A DNA stretch of 7,905 bases from Vitreoscilla sp. (GTDB lineage Bacteria; Pseudomonadota; Gammaproteobacteria; Burkholderiales; Burkholderiaceae): contig JACMOG010000374.1 of NCBI GenBank assembly GCA_014378125.1, positions 1 to 7,905 on the forward strand, written 5' to 3'. The notes beneath the pieces are model-generated. The model was not told the DNA's origin and did no database searches. It was given only the letters and a program-made list of their open reading frames with translations. Made by a program: the position numbers and the translations under genes. This document shows positions 1-6,760 of the stretch, one piece after another; the stretch's first letter is position 1; every line of letters starts with the position of its first letter.

Positions 1-141
1 ACTGACGTGCTCGGGACTCGGCCGGGGCGCCGAGGAATACCTCGGCACGCAAGGCGATCCCCGGGACACACAGCAGGACATGGCGCCGGCCGGCACCACG
101 AGCGCCTCGATCTCCACGCTGCGCTCGACGCGCCAGCGCTC
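1..141. repeat. Terminal direct repeat, left copy
   Basis: These 141 bases are identical to the last 141 bases of the window. I aligned both copies base by base and found no mismatch. An exact overlap of 141 is typical of a de Bruijn assembler using k = 141, where it signals a closed loop in the graph. The repeat contains the end of the DUF2238 relic (to about base 82) and the start of the unidentified sequence after it. It has no inverted termini and no transposase, so I do not read it as an insertion sequence or a phage terminal repeat. Confidence 0.97.
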
Positions 142-254
142 TTGGCCCTCCTTGCCGATGGCTTGGCCCGGGTGGTCGCAGAGGCGTTGTCACCCGCCAC
201 GCCCATTGCGAGAGCACGTGCAAGCACGACCGCCATCGTCTGTGTTTGGCGCAT
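79..254 (-). pseudogene. Unidentified minus-strand coding-like tract, possibly a broken secreted-protein gene
   Basis: I do not recognise this. Reading leftward from an ATG at 254-252, the frame begins MRQTQTMAVVLARALAMGVA, a weak signal-peptide-like start with a basic residue in the hydrophobic run. Near base 190 a different minus frame becomes more protein-like and gives DHPGQAIGKEGQERWRVERS followed by VEIEALVVPAGAM, ending about base 79. Joining the two needs a frameshift. The tract ends where the plus-strand DUF2238 similarity ends (about base 82), which suggests a junction between two unrelated gene fragments. The ATG lies about 60 nt beyond the regulator stop codon and has no good ribosome binding site. 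It could be chance reading of GC-rich DNA. Confidence 0.2.
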
Positions 255-314
255 GTCCTGTCGCGCGCGCGCACGCCCTTGGCCCGCTCGATGCAGGTTG
301 TAGCGCGCGCAGTT
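142..314. other. Short gene-poor gap between the terminal repeat and the regulator stop codon
   Basis: Apart from the weak minus-strand tract noted at 79-254, I see no gene, RNA or clear terminator here. Downstream of the regulator stop (reading leftward from 314) there is no GC-rich hairpin followed by a T run, so the end of the transcript is not obvious. The tract has alternating GCGC runs (about 265-272 and 303-310), which are common at this base composition. Confidence 0.5.
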
Positions 315-329
315 TTAGCGCGGCGTTAG
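315..329. repeat. 15-bp direct repeat at the regulator 3' end (copy A)
   Basis: TTAGCGCGGCGTTAG overlaps the regulator stop codon and matches TTAGCGCAGCGTTAG at 6323-6337 at 14 of 15 positions, in the same orientation. The two copies bracket the intact two-gene module. Within this copy TTAGC recurs 11 bp apart (315 and 326). Because the sequence here also encodes the last residues (LTPR and stop), the match may be coincidental. Confidence 0.45.
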
Positions 330-3300
330 CCGTGCGGCCAGCGCCAGCAGCTCGGCGTTGACGCGGTTGCGGCGCAGGAAGCTGTCGCGGAACTCGGCGC
401 CGACGTGAGTCTCGGCGGTATGCAGCACCCACGCTCGACCGGCGTCGAGGGCGGCGCGTGCGTCGTCCGGCCTTCCGCCAGCGCCGAAGGCACGCGCGGC
501 GATGAGCCAGCGCTCGGCAGGGTAGAAGTCGTCGGCGACGACGTCGGCCGGCGCGTCTAGCGCGGCATGGGCATGCGCCACAGCACGATCCGGATCGCCC
601 GCCTCGAGCGCGAACGCGGCGGCGCGCCAGCGCGCCGTGAGCGCTGCGCCGGCGTAGCGCAGCGAGGTGCAGCGCTGCACCACCGCTTCGCACGCCGCCA
701 CGGCGGCCGCAGGCGCGAGCGTGCGCGCATGGTCGGGCGCGACGAGCGATTGCAGAAGCGTGCGGCCGGACAGCGGTGCGTCGGCCTGCGCGCGCTCGAA
801 GGCGGCAGCCGAGCCCGGCTGCTGCAGGGCCAGCAGCAGGCGCCCCTCCAGTTGCGCCAGGCGCGCACGCATCGGCGGCGGCACCGGCCGCGCCTGCGCC
901 GCATCGAGCGCCTGCTTTGCGCGCGCATGCTGGCCGAGCTGCTGCCACAGCCACGCCAGATGACCGTGCACCACCGGTGCGCGGCTCGGGTTCTGCGCCA
1001 TCGACAGCAGCGCCAGTTCGCCGGCACGCAGCGCCTCGCCATAGCGCGCGAGGTCGCGCAGGAGCGCCAGCGTCATCATGTCGAGCATGTAGGCTGCACC
1101 GCGCGCGTCGTCGAACGCTTGCGCGTAGCGACGCGCCTGCAGCACGGTGTCGAGGGCCTGCTGCACGCGGCCGGCCGCTTTCAGGCTGAGGGTGATGTTG
1201 CCGCTGCAGATGGCGGCCATGTCCAGGCGACTGGCCAGCAGCGCGAGGTCGAGCGCGCGGCGGTGGAACTCCAGCGCCTCCTGCGGTTGGTCGGCGTTGT
1301 CGAGACAACACGCCAGATCGTTGAAGTAACTCATGCGGTCCACGCCGTCGGCCAGCGGATCGAGCACCCGCGACAACACCGGCCGCAGCAGGTTCACGGC
1401 GCGCTGGCTATCGCCGCCGAACGAGGCGCAGGCCGCGGCGCCGCGCAGGGCTTCGATCTCGCGCACCACGTCGCCCTGTGCGCGCGCCAGTTCCGCGGCG
1501 GCCTCGGCGCGCGGTGCCGCGTCGGCAAAGCGGCCGGTGGACATAAGGAAGTCAGCCTGCGCGAGCAGTACGCGCAGGCGCTGCTCGGGCGTGCGCGCCA
1601 GGCGTTCCAGGCGCGCAAACAGCGCCTCGTCCACCTGCGTGCGGTCGGCCACCATCACGGCCTCGAAGTTGACCAGCGCGCAGTCGAAGGCCACGTCGTC
1701 GCGGCCCAGGCGCTCGGCGAGCGTGCCGGCGCGGTCGCGCAACTCGATCTCCTCGCGCTTGCGCATCGCGCGTTCGGCGACCGCGGCCGCCGCGAGCAGG
1801 GCGTCCAGTGCCTGCGCCTCGTGGCCGGCGGCCAGCCAGTGATGGGCGATGCGCACCGGCTCGCCGCCGCGCTCGGCAAGAAAGGCCGCGATCTCCGCGT
1901 GCAGCTGGCGCGCCACCGGCGCCGGCACCGAGGCGAGCGCGCTCTCATAGATGAGGTCGTGCGCGAAGGCGCCGTCGCGCAGCACCTGCGCGGCTTCGAG
2001 TTCGGCCCAGGGGTCGGCGAGCTCGAGCGTGCGCACGCCGAGCACGCGCGACGCGAGTTCGATGCTGAAGTCGGGCGCGGCCACCGCGGCGCAGCGCGCG
2101 AGCTGCACCGCTGGCGCCGACAGGCGGCCGATGCGGCGCTCGATCAACGCGGCCACGTTGCGCAGCGCGGGCAGGTGCACCGGCCGGGTTGCGGTGGCGG
2201 GGCCGCCCGGCCCTTCGCCTTGAATGAGCCAGGCCTTGACCGTTTCCAGCGCGTACATCGGGTTGCCGCCGGTTTGGCGCAGCAGCGCCGGCGCGACGGT
2301 CGCGCCGACCAGGCCCTCGATGTCGAGCGAGTCCACCAGCTCGGCGAGTTGACCCACCGTCAGCGGCGCGAGGTCGATCGGCGCGGCCACCGCCGCGTCG
2401 GCCACGGCGCCGACGAGCGCGCGCTCCGCCGGGCCCAGTTCGGCGTCGCGCGCAGCAAACAGCCAGCGCCGCGTGGACTGCGCGGCGACGTAGCGCAGCA
2501 GCTCGAGGCTCGCCTCGTCGGCAAAGTGCAGGTCGTCGAAGACGGGGCCGTCGATGCCGGCGTCCGCGCTGTCGATGGCCGCGGGGACGGCGTTGAACAG
2601 GCGCGTGCGCTGGCCTTCGCCGCTCGCCGTGCTCGGCGCGCCGAGTTCGGGCAGCAGCGTGGCCAGCTCGGCGCGCAGCGCTGCGTCCTGCGCCTCGAGC
2701 GCCGCGCGCGGCCACTGGCGCAGCAGGCGCGAGACCGAGGCATAGACGACATGGCCGTCGCCCGGCCGCGCACCGACGACGAGGGTGGCGCCGCGCGCCT
2801 TGGCGAAGTCGCTCACCAGGCGCGTCTTGCCCATGCCGGCCTCGCCGCGCACGAAGGCGGTGTGGCCGGCGTCCCAGGCGTCGTGCAGCGCGGCCCAGGC
2901 CTCGTCGCGGCCCACCAGGCGTGGCGGGCGCTGCACCGAGGCCGGCACGCGGGTCGGCCGGGTGCCGGGGGTGGCGGCCGGCGCCGCCGGGGGGCTTGCG
3001 CCGTCGATCGTCGCGAGCAGCGCCAGCGTCTCGGCCGACGGCCGCGCGCCGATCTCGTCCTTCAGCAACTGCTCGCAGCGGTCGAAGGCGAGCAGCGCGA
3101 CGGCGCGGTCACCGGCCAGGTAGTGCAGGCGGATCACGCGGCGGTGGGCGTCTTCGGACAGTGGTTCGAGCGTGAGCAGTTCCTGCGCGTGGCTCAGCGC
3201 GACGTCCCAGTCCTTCGCGTCTTCGGCCATGTCGGCGAGTTCAGCGAGCGCGCGCCGCACGCGGTCGCGCCGGCGCTGGCGCTGCGCATCGAGCCACTGC

Positions 3301-3683
3301 GCGAACTCGCCCGGTGCAAGGTCTTCACCGGCGGTCTGGCCGAGCACCGTGTCGGCATCGTCGAGGTCATGCGCCACCCCCTCGGCCAGCGCCAGCGTGG
3401 TGCTGCCCTCGACGAGGTCTGCGCCCAGCGCCTTGCGCAACTGGAACAGGCGCTGACGCAGCGAATTGCGCGCCGCCTCTGGGTCCTTCGCGGGCCAGAG
3501 CAGTTGCGCCAGGCGCGCGCGCGGCGACGGGCCTTCGAGAGCGAGCCACGTCAACAAGGCCGCGTCGAGCGGCGCCAGCTGGACGGGCACATGGTCGCGC
3601 CTTTGCAAGGCAGCGCCACTTGCCAGCAGGAGCCGCCAGCCGGTTCGGTCTGCAGCGTGGTCGGGCCTGTCGGTGTGCGCCAT
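315..3683 (-). CDS. SARP/BTAD-type transcriptional regulator with AAA (STAND) ATPase and TPR-like C-terminus
   Basis: This is a predicted cytoplasmic transcriptional activator of 1,122 residues. Residues about 16-103 form an OmpR/SARP winged helix, with ARLAQLLWP and ARNSLRQRLFQLRKALG. Residues about 104-226 form the bacterial transcriptional activation domain, including PLSEDAHRRVIRLHYLAGDR. From about 253 comes an AAA/STAND ATPase: RLVGRDE entry motif, Walker A GEAGMGKT at 280-287 (Lys286), Walker B-like VFDDLHFAD with Asp383 and Asp384, and the GGNP motif at 472-475. From about 560 to the end is an Ala/Leu-rich helical region resembling TPR repeats, ending FRDSFLRRNRVNAELLALA, typical of full-length members. 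In this family ATP and ligand or protein sensing by the C-terminal part are thought to gate DNA binding; the signal here is unknown. It follows the lipoprotein gene on the same strand. I chose ATG 3683; an ATG at 3695 adds four residues, and neither has a clear Shine-Dalgarno. Confidence 0.93.
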   Translation of the reverse strand: MAHTDRPDHAADRTGWRLLLASGAALQRRDHVPVQLAPLDAALLTWLALEGPSPRARLAQLLWPAKDPEAARNSLRQRLFQLRKALGADLVEGSTTLALAEGVAHDLDDADTVLGQTAGEDLAPGEFAQWLDAQRQRRRDRVRRALAELADMAEDAKDWDVALSHAQELLTLEPLSEDAHRRVIRLHYLAGDRAVALLAFDRCEQLLKDEIGARPSAETLALLATIDGASPPAAPAATPGTRPTRVPASVQRPPRLVGRDEAWAALHDAWDAGHTAFVRGEAGMGKTRLVSDFAKARGATLVVGARPGDGHVVYASVSRLLRQWPRAALEAQDAALRAELATLLPELGAPSTASGEGQRTRLFNAVPAAIDSADAGIDGPVFDDLHFADEASLELLRYVAAQSTRRWLFAARDAELGPAERALVGAVADAAVAAPIDLAPLTVGQLAELVDSLDIEGLVGATVAPALLRQTGGNPMYALETVKAWLIQGEGPGGPATATRPVHLPALRNVAALIERRIGRLSAPAVQLARCAAVAAPDFSIELASRVLGVRTLELADPWAELEAAQVLRDGAFAHDLIYESALASVPAPVARQLHAEIAAFLAERGGEPVRIAHHWLAAGHEAQALDALLAAAAVAERAMRKREEIELRDRAGTLAERLGRDDVAFDCALVNFEAVMVADRTQVDEALFARLERLARTPEQRLRVLLAQADFLMSTGRFADAAPRAEAAAELARAQGDVVREIEALRGAAACASFGGDSQRAVNLLRPVLSRVLDPLADGVDRMSYFNDLACCLDNADQPQEALEFHRRALDLALLASRLDMAAICSGNITLSLKAAGRVQQALDTVLQARRYAQAFDDARGAAYMLDMMTLALLRDLARYGEALRAGELALLSMAQNPSRAPVVHGHLAWLWQQLGQHARAKQALDAAQARPVPPPMRARLAQLEGRLLLALQQPGSAAAFERAQADAPLSGRTLLQSLVAPDHARTLAPAAAVAACEAVVQRCTSLRYAGAALTARWRAAAFALEAGDPDRAVAHAHAALDAPADVVADDFYPAERWLIAARAFGAGGRPDDARAALDAGRAWVLHTAETHVGAEFRDSFLRRNRVNAELLALAARLTPR

Positions 3684-3748
3684 GGCAAGAAGCATACGTG
3701 TTGGTTTGATGCGCGCCCAACGATGAACGCATCGCGCCACCCCCGCTG
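3684..3748 (-). promoter_or_regulatory. Intergenic leader of the regulator gene
   Basis: Sixty-five bases separate the lipoprotein stop from the chosen regulator start. I see no convincing sigma-70 hexamers and no AGGAGG-like site. A short dyad, CGATG at 3721-3725 with CATCG at 3730-3734, and an alternative pairing of GATGCG (3708-3713) with CGCATC (3728-3733), could fold, but no T run follows, so it is not an intrinsic terminator. The gap is short enough for co-transcription with the lipoprotein gene. It contains an 11-mer shared with the lipoprotein leader. Confidence 0.4.
3719..3729. promoter_or_regulatory. Shared 11-mer upstream of the regulator (candidate protein-binding site)
   Basis: AACGATGAACG occurs here, 36-46 nt upstream of the chosen regulator start, and again exactly at 6340-6350 upstream of the lipoprotein start, in the same orientation relative to the gene. 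On the coding strand it reads CGTTCATCGTT, with CGTT repeated 7 bp apart. An exact 11-mer shared by two such short leaders is unlikely by chance. Its function is inference. Confidence 0.4.
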
Positions 3749-6256
3749 TCAGCGGTAGCGGCCGCCATAAACGCGGCTGTCGCTGCCGCCTCGGTCGCCG
3801 ACCCAGACGATGGTGGCGTTGCCGTTGTCGTCGATTCCCGCATTGACCGCACTGCTCACGCTGAAGCCCACGCCGTCCGCGCCGGTCGTGGGCGCCAGCT
3901 GCGGTGACTGCCAGGCCGAACCCGGCGTCTGGACGCTGGCAGCGACGTAGTAGATGTCTTGGCGCCAAGCCACCACCGCTGTGCCGCCGGCGTTCACGGC
4001 CAGCGCCGGCTGGCTCAGTCTGTTGATCGAGCCGGTGGCAATCTGCTGCGGCGTTCCCCAGCCGCCCGCGGCCGTGTGGCGCCTGCTCAAGATGAGCTCC
4101 TGCGTGCCGTCGAATTGGACCCAAACGGCCACGGCTTGGCCGTTCGCGTCGAAGGCGATCTGTGGCGACGTCGAGCGGTTGACGTTGTTGATCGAGACCG
4201 CGACCGACATGCCCCATGCGGCGCCGAGCGCGTCGAATCGACTCGACCAGATGCTGGGGAAGCTCGCGTTGTTGGTCTTCTTGAACACTGCCGCCGCGTT
4301 GCCGCTGGCGTCCACGGCGATGCGATGCTCCGGTGGCCCGGATACGGCTGCGTCGACCAGGACGGGGATGTCCCAGGCAGCTCCGGCAGGCAGCCGGCTC
4401 GCCCACAAGCTGTACGTGCCCGGCACGGCCGAGGGTGCCGGCCAGAGCACGAAGGCGACGCCGGCCGCGTTCATGGCCAGCTGGGGGATGTCGGTGGGCT
4501 CGCCGATGCTGTCGCTGTCCAGGCGTTGCTGGGCACTCCAAGTGGCGCTGGCGGCGTCGTACCGAGACGCGAACAGTTGCCAGGGCGAGAAGACGCTGTC
4601 GCGTTGGACCCATGCGGCCACGGCGTTGCCTTGCGCATCGATCGAGACCTTTGGAACGAAGCCTCGGTAGTCGTCGGTGATATTCAGTATCGTCGACGCG
4701 CTCCAGCCGCCGGCGGGTGTGTAGGTGGACGCCCGCACACGAGAGTCGACGCCTGTTTCGATCCACACCGCGGCACCCCGTCCCGTACCGTTCATGACCA
4801 CTGCCGGTTCGATGTGGGCGGACGTCGTGCTGCTGCCCGACACGGACAAACGCGGCTCCCAGCCTGTGGTGGGCACGTAACGGGCAGCCCCTGCGACACC
4901 CGACTGCGACCACGCCGCGATGGCTTGACCGGCGCCGTTCCAGGCCAGGGCGGGCACGATCGAATCCAGGCCTGCGCCGTCCGCATGAAGCGGTGTGGGG
5001 GCCTGCCAACCCGCCGTGACCGCCGCGTTGACGGTCAGCGTGACCGCGCTGGTGTTGACGCTGCCCGATGCATTGCTCGCCACTGCGCGGAACGACTTGC
5101 CCGAGTCGGCGAGTGCGGTGGCCGGCGTGGTGTAGCTCGCGCTGGTGGCGCCGTTGATGTTGGCAAAGCTCACCGCGTTGTCGGTGGACAGCTGCCACTG
5201 CCAAGTCGGCGTCGGCACGCCGGTGGCCGCGGCGGTGAAGGTGGCGGTGGCCGGCGCGGTGACGCTCTGCGCCGTGGGCTGCGTCGTGATCATCGGCGCT
5301 TGCGGTGCCGCGTTGACCGTCAGCGTTGCCGCATCGCTCGTCGCGCTGCCGGCGCTGTTGGTCGCCACCGCGCGGTAGCGCTCGCCGTTTTGCGACAACG
5401 TGTTCAGGCCGGTGTCGAAGGTCGGGGCAGCGGCCCCAGAGATGTTTGTGAAGCTGGCACCTCCGTCGGTTGAGCGCTGCCATTGCAGCGTCGGCGCCGG
5501 CGTGCCAGCGGCGACGATGGTGAAGGCCGCCGCACTGCCGGCGGTGACCGACTGGCTCGCAGGCTGCAACGTGAAGGCCGGGATGGCCGGCGCCGGGTTG
5601 ATGGTCAGCGTCGCCGCGGTGCTGGTGACGCTGCTGGCACTGTTGGCGACAACGACGCGCAACCGGTGTCCGCTCATCGCCAGCGTGGTGGCCCCGGTGT
5701 CGTAGGTCGCCGCCGTGGCGCCGCTGGCGTTGGCCCAGGTGTTGCCACCGTCAGTCGAGCGCTGCCACTGGTAGGTCAGCGCCGTGCCGGTGGCGGTGAC
5801 GCTGAACACGGCGCTCGCCGGCTCGGTGACCGTGACCGCCGCAGGCGCCACGGTGATGGCTGGCGCGACGATGGCGGTCGTCACGGTCAGAGTGACGGCC
5901 GAGCTGTTGACGCTGACGCCTGCGGCGCTGACGACAACGCGCACGCGCTTGCCATTGTCGGCAATAGTCAGCGCGCCGGTGGTGTAGTTCGTCGCGTTGG
6001 CACCGGCGACGTTGGTCCAAGTCGTGCCGCCGTCGGTGCTGACCTGCCATTGGTAAGTGATGTCCGCGCCACTGGCCGACACCGAGAAGGTGGCGCCCGT
6101 GCCGGCGGCCGCCGACGAGTCGCTCGGCTGCACACTGATGGTCGGTGACGTTGCGGAGCCACCTCCGCAGGCAGACAACAAAGCCAAGATCACGGCCAGC
6201 AACATCGCCCCCCACCACGGCCGCTGAGCGGTCGGCTCGAAACATCGTGCATCCAT
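3749..6256 (-). CDS. Lipoprotein with four Ig-like domains and an eight-repeat, probable beta-propeller C-terminus
   Basis: This is an 835-residue predicted outer-membrane or surface lipoprotein. The signal peptide has Arg4 and Arg12, hydrophobic residues 17-27 and a lipobox LSAC ending at Cys30. Gly follows Cys rather than Asp, which agrees with outer-membrane sorting in Gram-negatives. Four Ig-like domains follow at about 38-131, 132-225, 226-320 and 321-413, each with a core Trp (YQWQ or similar), STDGG or STDN, and a closing (A)TLTV strand. There are no cysteines after Cys30, so no Ig disulfides. From Trp417 to the end are eight units of 49-55 residues, each starting with Trp and carrying a P-x-hydrophobic-A, DxxG, AxAxW pattern, which suggests a BNR-like beta-propeller. 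The start at 6256 is supported by a GAGGAG site 9 nt upstream. A binding or adhesion role is inference; I see no enzyme motif. The gene lies just upstream of the SARP-type regulator on the same strand. Confidence 0.9.
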   Translation of the reverse strand: MDARCFEPTAQRPWWGAMLLAVILALLSACGGGSATSPTISVQPSDSSAAAGTGATFSVSASGADITYQWQVSTDGGTTWTNVAGANATNYTTGALTIADNGKRVRVVVSAAGVSVNSSAVTLTVTTAIVAPAITVAPAAVTVTEPASAVFSVTATGTALTYQWQRSTDGGNTWANASGATAATYDTGATTLAMSGHRLRVVVANSASSVTSTAATLTINPAPAIPAFTLQPASQSVTAGSAAAFTIVAAGTPAPTLQWQRSTDGGASFTNISGAAAPTFDTGLNTLSQNGERYRAVATNSAGSATSDAATLTVNAAPQAPMITTQPTAQSVTAPATATFTAAATGVPTPTWQWQLSTDNAVSFANINGATSASYTTPATALADSGKSFRAVASNASGSVNTSAVTLTVNAAVTAGWQAPTPLHADGAGLDSIVPALAWNGAGQAIAAWSQSGVAGAARYVPTTGWEPRLSVSGSSTTSAHIEPAVVMNGTGRGAAVWIETGVDSRVRASTYTPAGGWSASTILNITDDYRGFVPKVSIDAQGNAVAAWVQRDSVFSPWQLFASRYDAASATWSAQQRLDSDSIGEPTDIPQLAMNAAGVAFVLWPAPSAVPGTYSLWASRLPAGAAWDIPVLVDAAVSGPPEHRIAVDASGNAAAVFKKTNNASFPSIWSSRFDALGAAWGMSVAVSINNVNRSTSPQIAFDANGQAVAVWVQFDGTQELILSRRHTAAGGWGTPQQIATGSINRLSQPALAVNAGGTAVVAWRQDIYYVAASVQTPGSAWQSPQLAPTTGADGVGFSVSSAVNAGIDDNGNATIVWVGDRGGSDSRVYGGRYR
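3752..5008 (-). repeat. Eight tandem propeller-like repeats in the lipoprotein
   Basis: The units begin at Trp417, 466, 518, 573, 628, 681, 733 and 782. Six of the eight keep a clear W near the end of the central strand, for example AIAAW, GAAVW, AVAAW, AVAVW, AVVAW and ATIVW. Unit 4 reads AFVLW and unit 5 has AAAVF in its place. A hydrophilic loop with D/N-xx-G precedes that strand. The last unit ends at the stop codon, so the array fills the C-terminus without a tail. Divergence between units is high, so this is an old array and not a recent amplification. Confidence 0.75.
5012..6145 (-). repeat. Four tandem Ig-like domain coding repeats (about 285 bp period)
   Basis: Four units of about 282-285 bp encode residues 38-415. 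The inter-domain strand is conserved at DNA level: GTTGACGGTCAGCGTGACC-like sequence recurs near 5029, 5315, 5597 and 5880. At protein level each unit contains a Trp-core QWQ, then STDGG or STDN, then a Tyr/Phe-xTxxxxLxxxG segment and a final (V/A)TLTVN. The unit lengths match common bacterial Ig-like domains without cysteines. Confidence 0.8.
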
Positions 6257-6265
6257 GGAAAATTG

Positions 6266-6271
6266 CTCCTC
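6266..6271 (-). promoter_or_regulatory. Ribosome binding site of the lipoprotein gene
   Basis: On the minus strand this reads GAGGAG with a 9-nt spacer (CAATTTTCC) before the ATG at 6256-6254. It decides the start at 6256 over the internal Met18, which has no comparable site and would remove the charged n-region of the signal peptide. Confidence 0.75.
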
Positions 6272-6304
6272 GTCGCGGCCAGCCCCTCGGTTGGCTCAGG
6301 CGGG

Positions 6305-6338
6305 GTTGTACGAAGGAGGGCGTTAGCGCAGCGTTAGG
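6305..6338 (-). promoter_or_regulatory. Candidate SARP-type operator and promoter of the lipoprotein gene
   Basis: On the minus strand the heptamers CCTAACG (6338-6332) and GCTAACG (6327-6321) are direct repeats, identical at 6 of 7 positions and offset by exactly 11 bp. Ten bases after the second is TACAAC (6310-6305), a 4 of 6 match to a -10 box. There is no -35 match at the usual spacing. Known SARPs bind heptameric direct repeats of 11-bp period lying just upstream of the -10 in place of a good -35, commonly about 8 bp away. The site is 49 to 82 nt upstream of the lipoprotein ATG. The regulator encoded downstream is the obvious candidate ligand, but this is inference from geometry. Confidence 0.45.
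6323..6337. repeat. 15-bp direct repeat upstream of the lipoprotein gene (copy B)
   Basis: TTAGCGCAGCGTTAG matches the sequence over the regulator stop codon (315-329) at 14 of 15 bases in the same orientation. It overlaps the candidate heptamer operator. Together the copies mark the two edges of the only intact genes in the window, with relic DNA outside both. Confidence 0.45.
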
Positions 6339-6339
6339 G

Positions 6340-6350
6340 AACGATGAACG
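6340..6350. promoter_or_regulatory. Shared 11-mer upstream of the lipoprotein gene
   Basis: AACGATGAACG, exact copy of 3719-3729, lies 84-94 nt upstream of the lipoprotein start and directly upstream of the heptamer repeats on the coding strand. It also sits between the lipoprotein promoter and the plus-strand YcaQ-like relic, so it could serve either direction. Confidence 0.4.
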
Positions 6351-6376
6351 ACTGGCCGATCGGACCAGATCGCGAC

Positions 6377-6750
6377 ATGCAGATCACGCCCGAAGCCCTG
6401 CGCCGCCACGCCGTCGCGCGCGGCCTGTTTGCCGCCCACCACCCTGCCGCGCGCTCGCCAAACTCGGCTTCGTGCAGGCCGACCCGATCCGCGCGCCGGC
6501 GCGGGCCCGGGTCCGGGTCCTGACGCTGCGCCACCGCGGGCGCGACCACCGCGCTGGCGACTTGAAGCACCGCTACCAGCGACTGGCGGTGGAGGAGAAT
6601 TTCTTCGTCGGCGCGGCGCACCCACGCGAGGTCGACGCTGCGTTCGCGCACGACAAGACGCGCAACGGATTCGGCGGCCGCAGCAATGCCAGCAGGGATT
6701 TGCTCGACGGCATGCACTACCGCGGGCTGCTGCGCATCGCGCGGCACGAC
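6377..6750 (+). pseudogene. Relic of a YcaQ-like (HTH_42) winged-helix DNA glycosylase, 5' and middle parts
   Basis: Members of this family are winged-helix proteins related to E. coli YcaQ/AlkX, which repairs DNA crosslinks. The start reads MQITPEALRRHAVARGLF from 6377. The frame must then shift twice between about 6431 and 6460 to reach RALAKLGFVQADPIRAPAR. That segment keeps the Q-x-D motif (Gln at 6475-6477, Asp at 6481-6483) linked to catalysis in the family. Next a tandem CGGGTC duplication near 6515 appears to replace the usual Gln-Asp with RVRV. Similarity continues through LTLRHRGRDHRAGDL and [10 protein letters not shown], then jumps to [11 protein letters not shown]. That jump implies loss of roughly 30-35 codons, judged from memory of homologues. 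It ends with [17 protein letters not shown] at 6750 and lacks the C-terminal part. Several independent lesions show it is inactive. Confidence 0.75.
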
Positions 6751-6760
6751 GCGCTGGCCC

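Noticed and set aside
1..141. Long terminal repeat of a phage or transposon
   Set aside because: There is no transposase, integrase, terminase or inverted terminus. The exact length and the circular permutation fit an assembly overlap.
3708..3734. Intrinsic terminator between the lipoprotein and regulator genes
   Set aside because: The possible stems are 5-6 bp and are not followed by a T run on the minus strand.
567..3758. Plus-strand open frame of about 1,060 codons opposite the regulator
   Set aside because: It is the antisense shadow of the regulator: rich in Arg, Ala, Gly, His and Gln, no recognisable motif, and the opposite strand has clear conserved domains. Long antisense frames are expected at this GC content.
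3959..5473. Plus-strand open frame of 504 codons opposite the lipoprotein
   Set aside because: Antisense shadow without motifs; the minus strand encodes well-defined Ig and Trp repeats.
3684..5483. Upstream extension of the regulator frame by 600 codons through the lipoprotein gene
   Set aside because: The frame stays open by composition only. The sequence upstream of 3695 is low-complexity Arg/His/Gln-rich and overlaps a clearly coding frame. The SARP winged helix begins shortly after the start at 3683.
6321..6338. Integron attC-like site, because of GTTAGG and GTTAGC cores
   Set aside because: No matching inverse cores at the distances needed to fold an attC stem, and no integron integrase or cassette array is present. 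The 11-bp direct repeat layout fits a SARP operator better.
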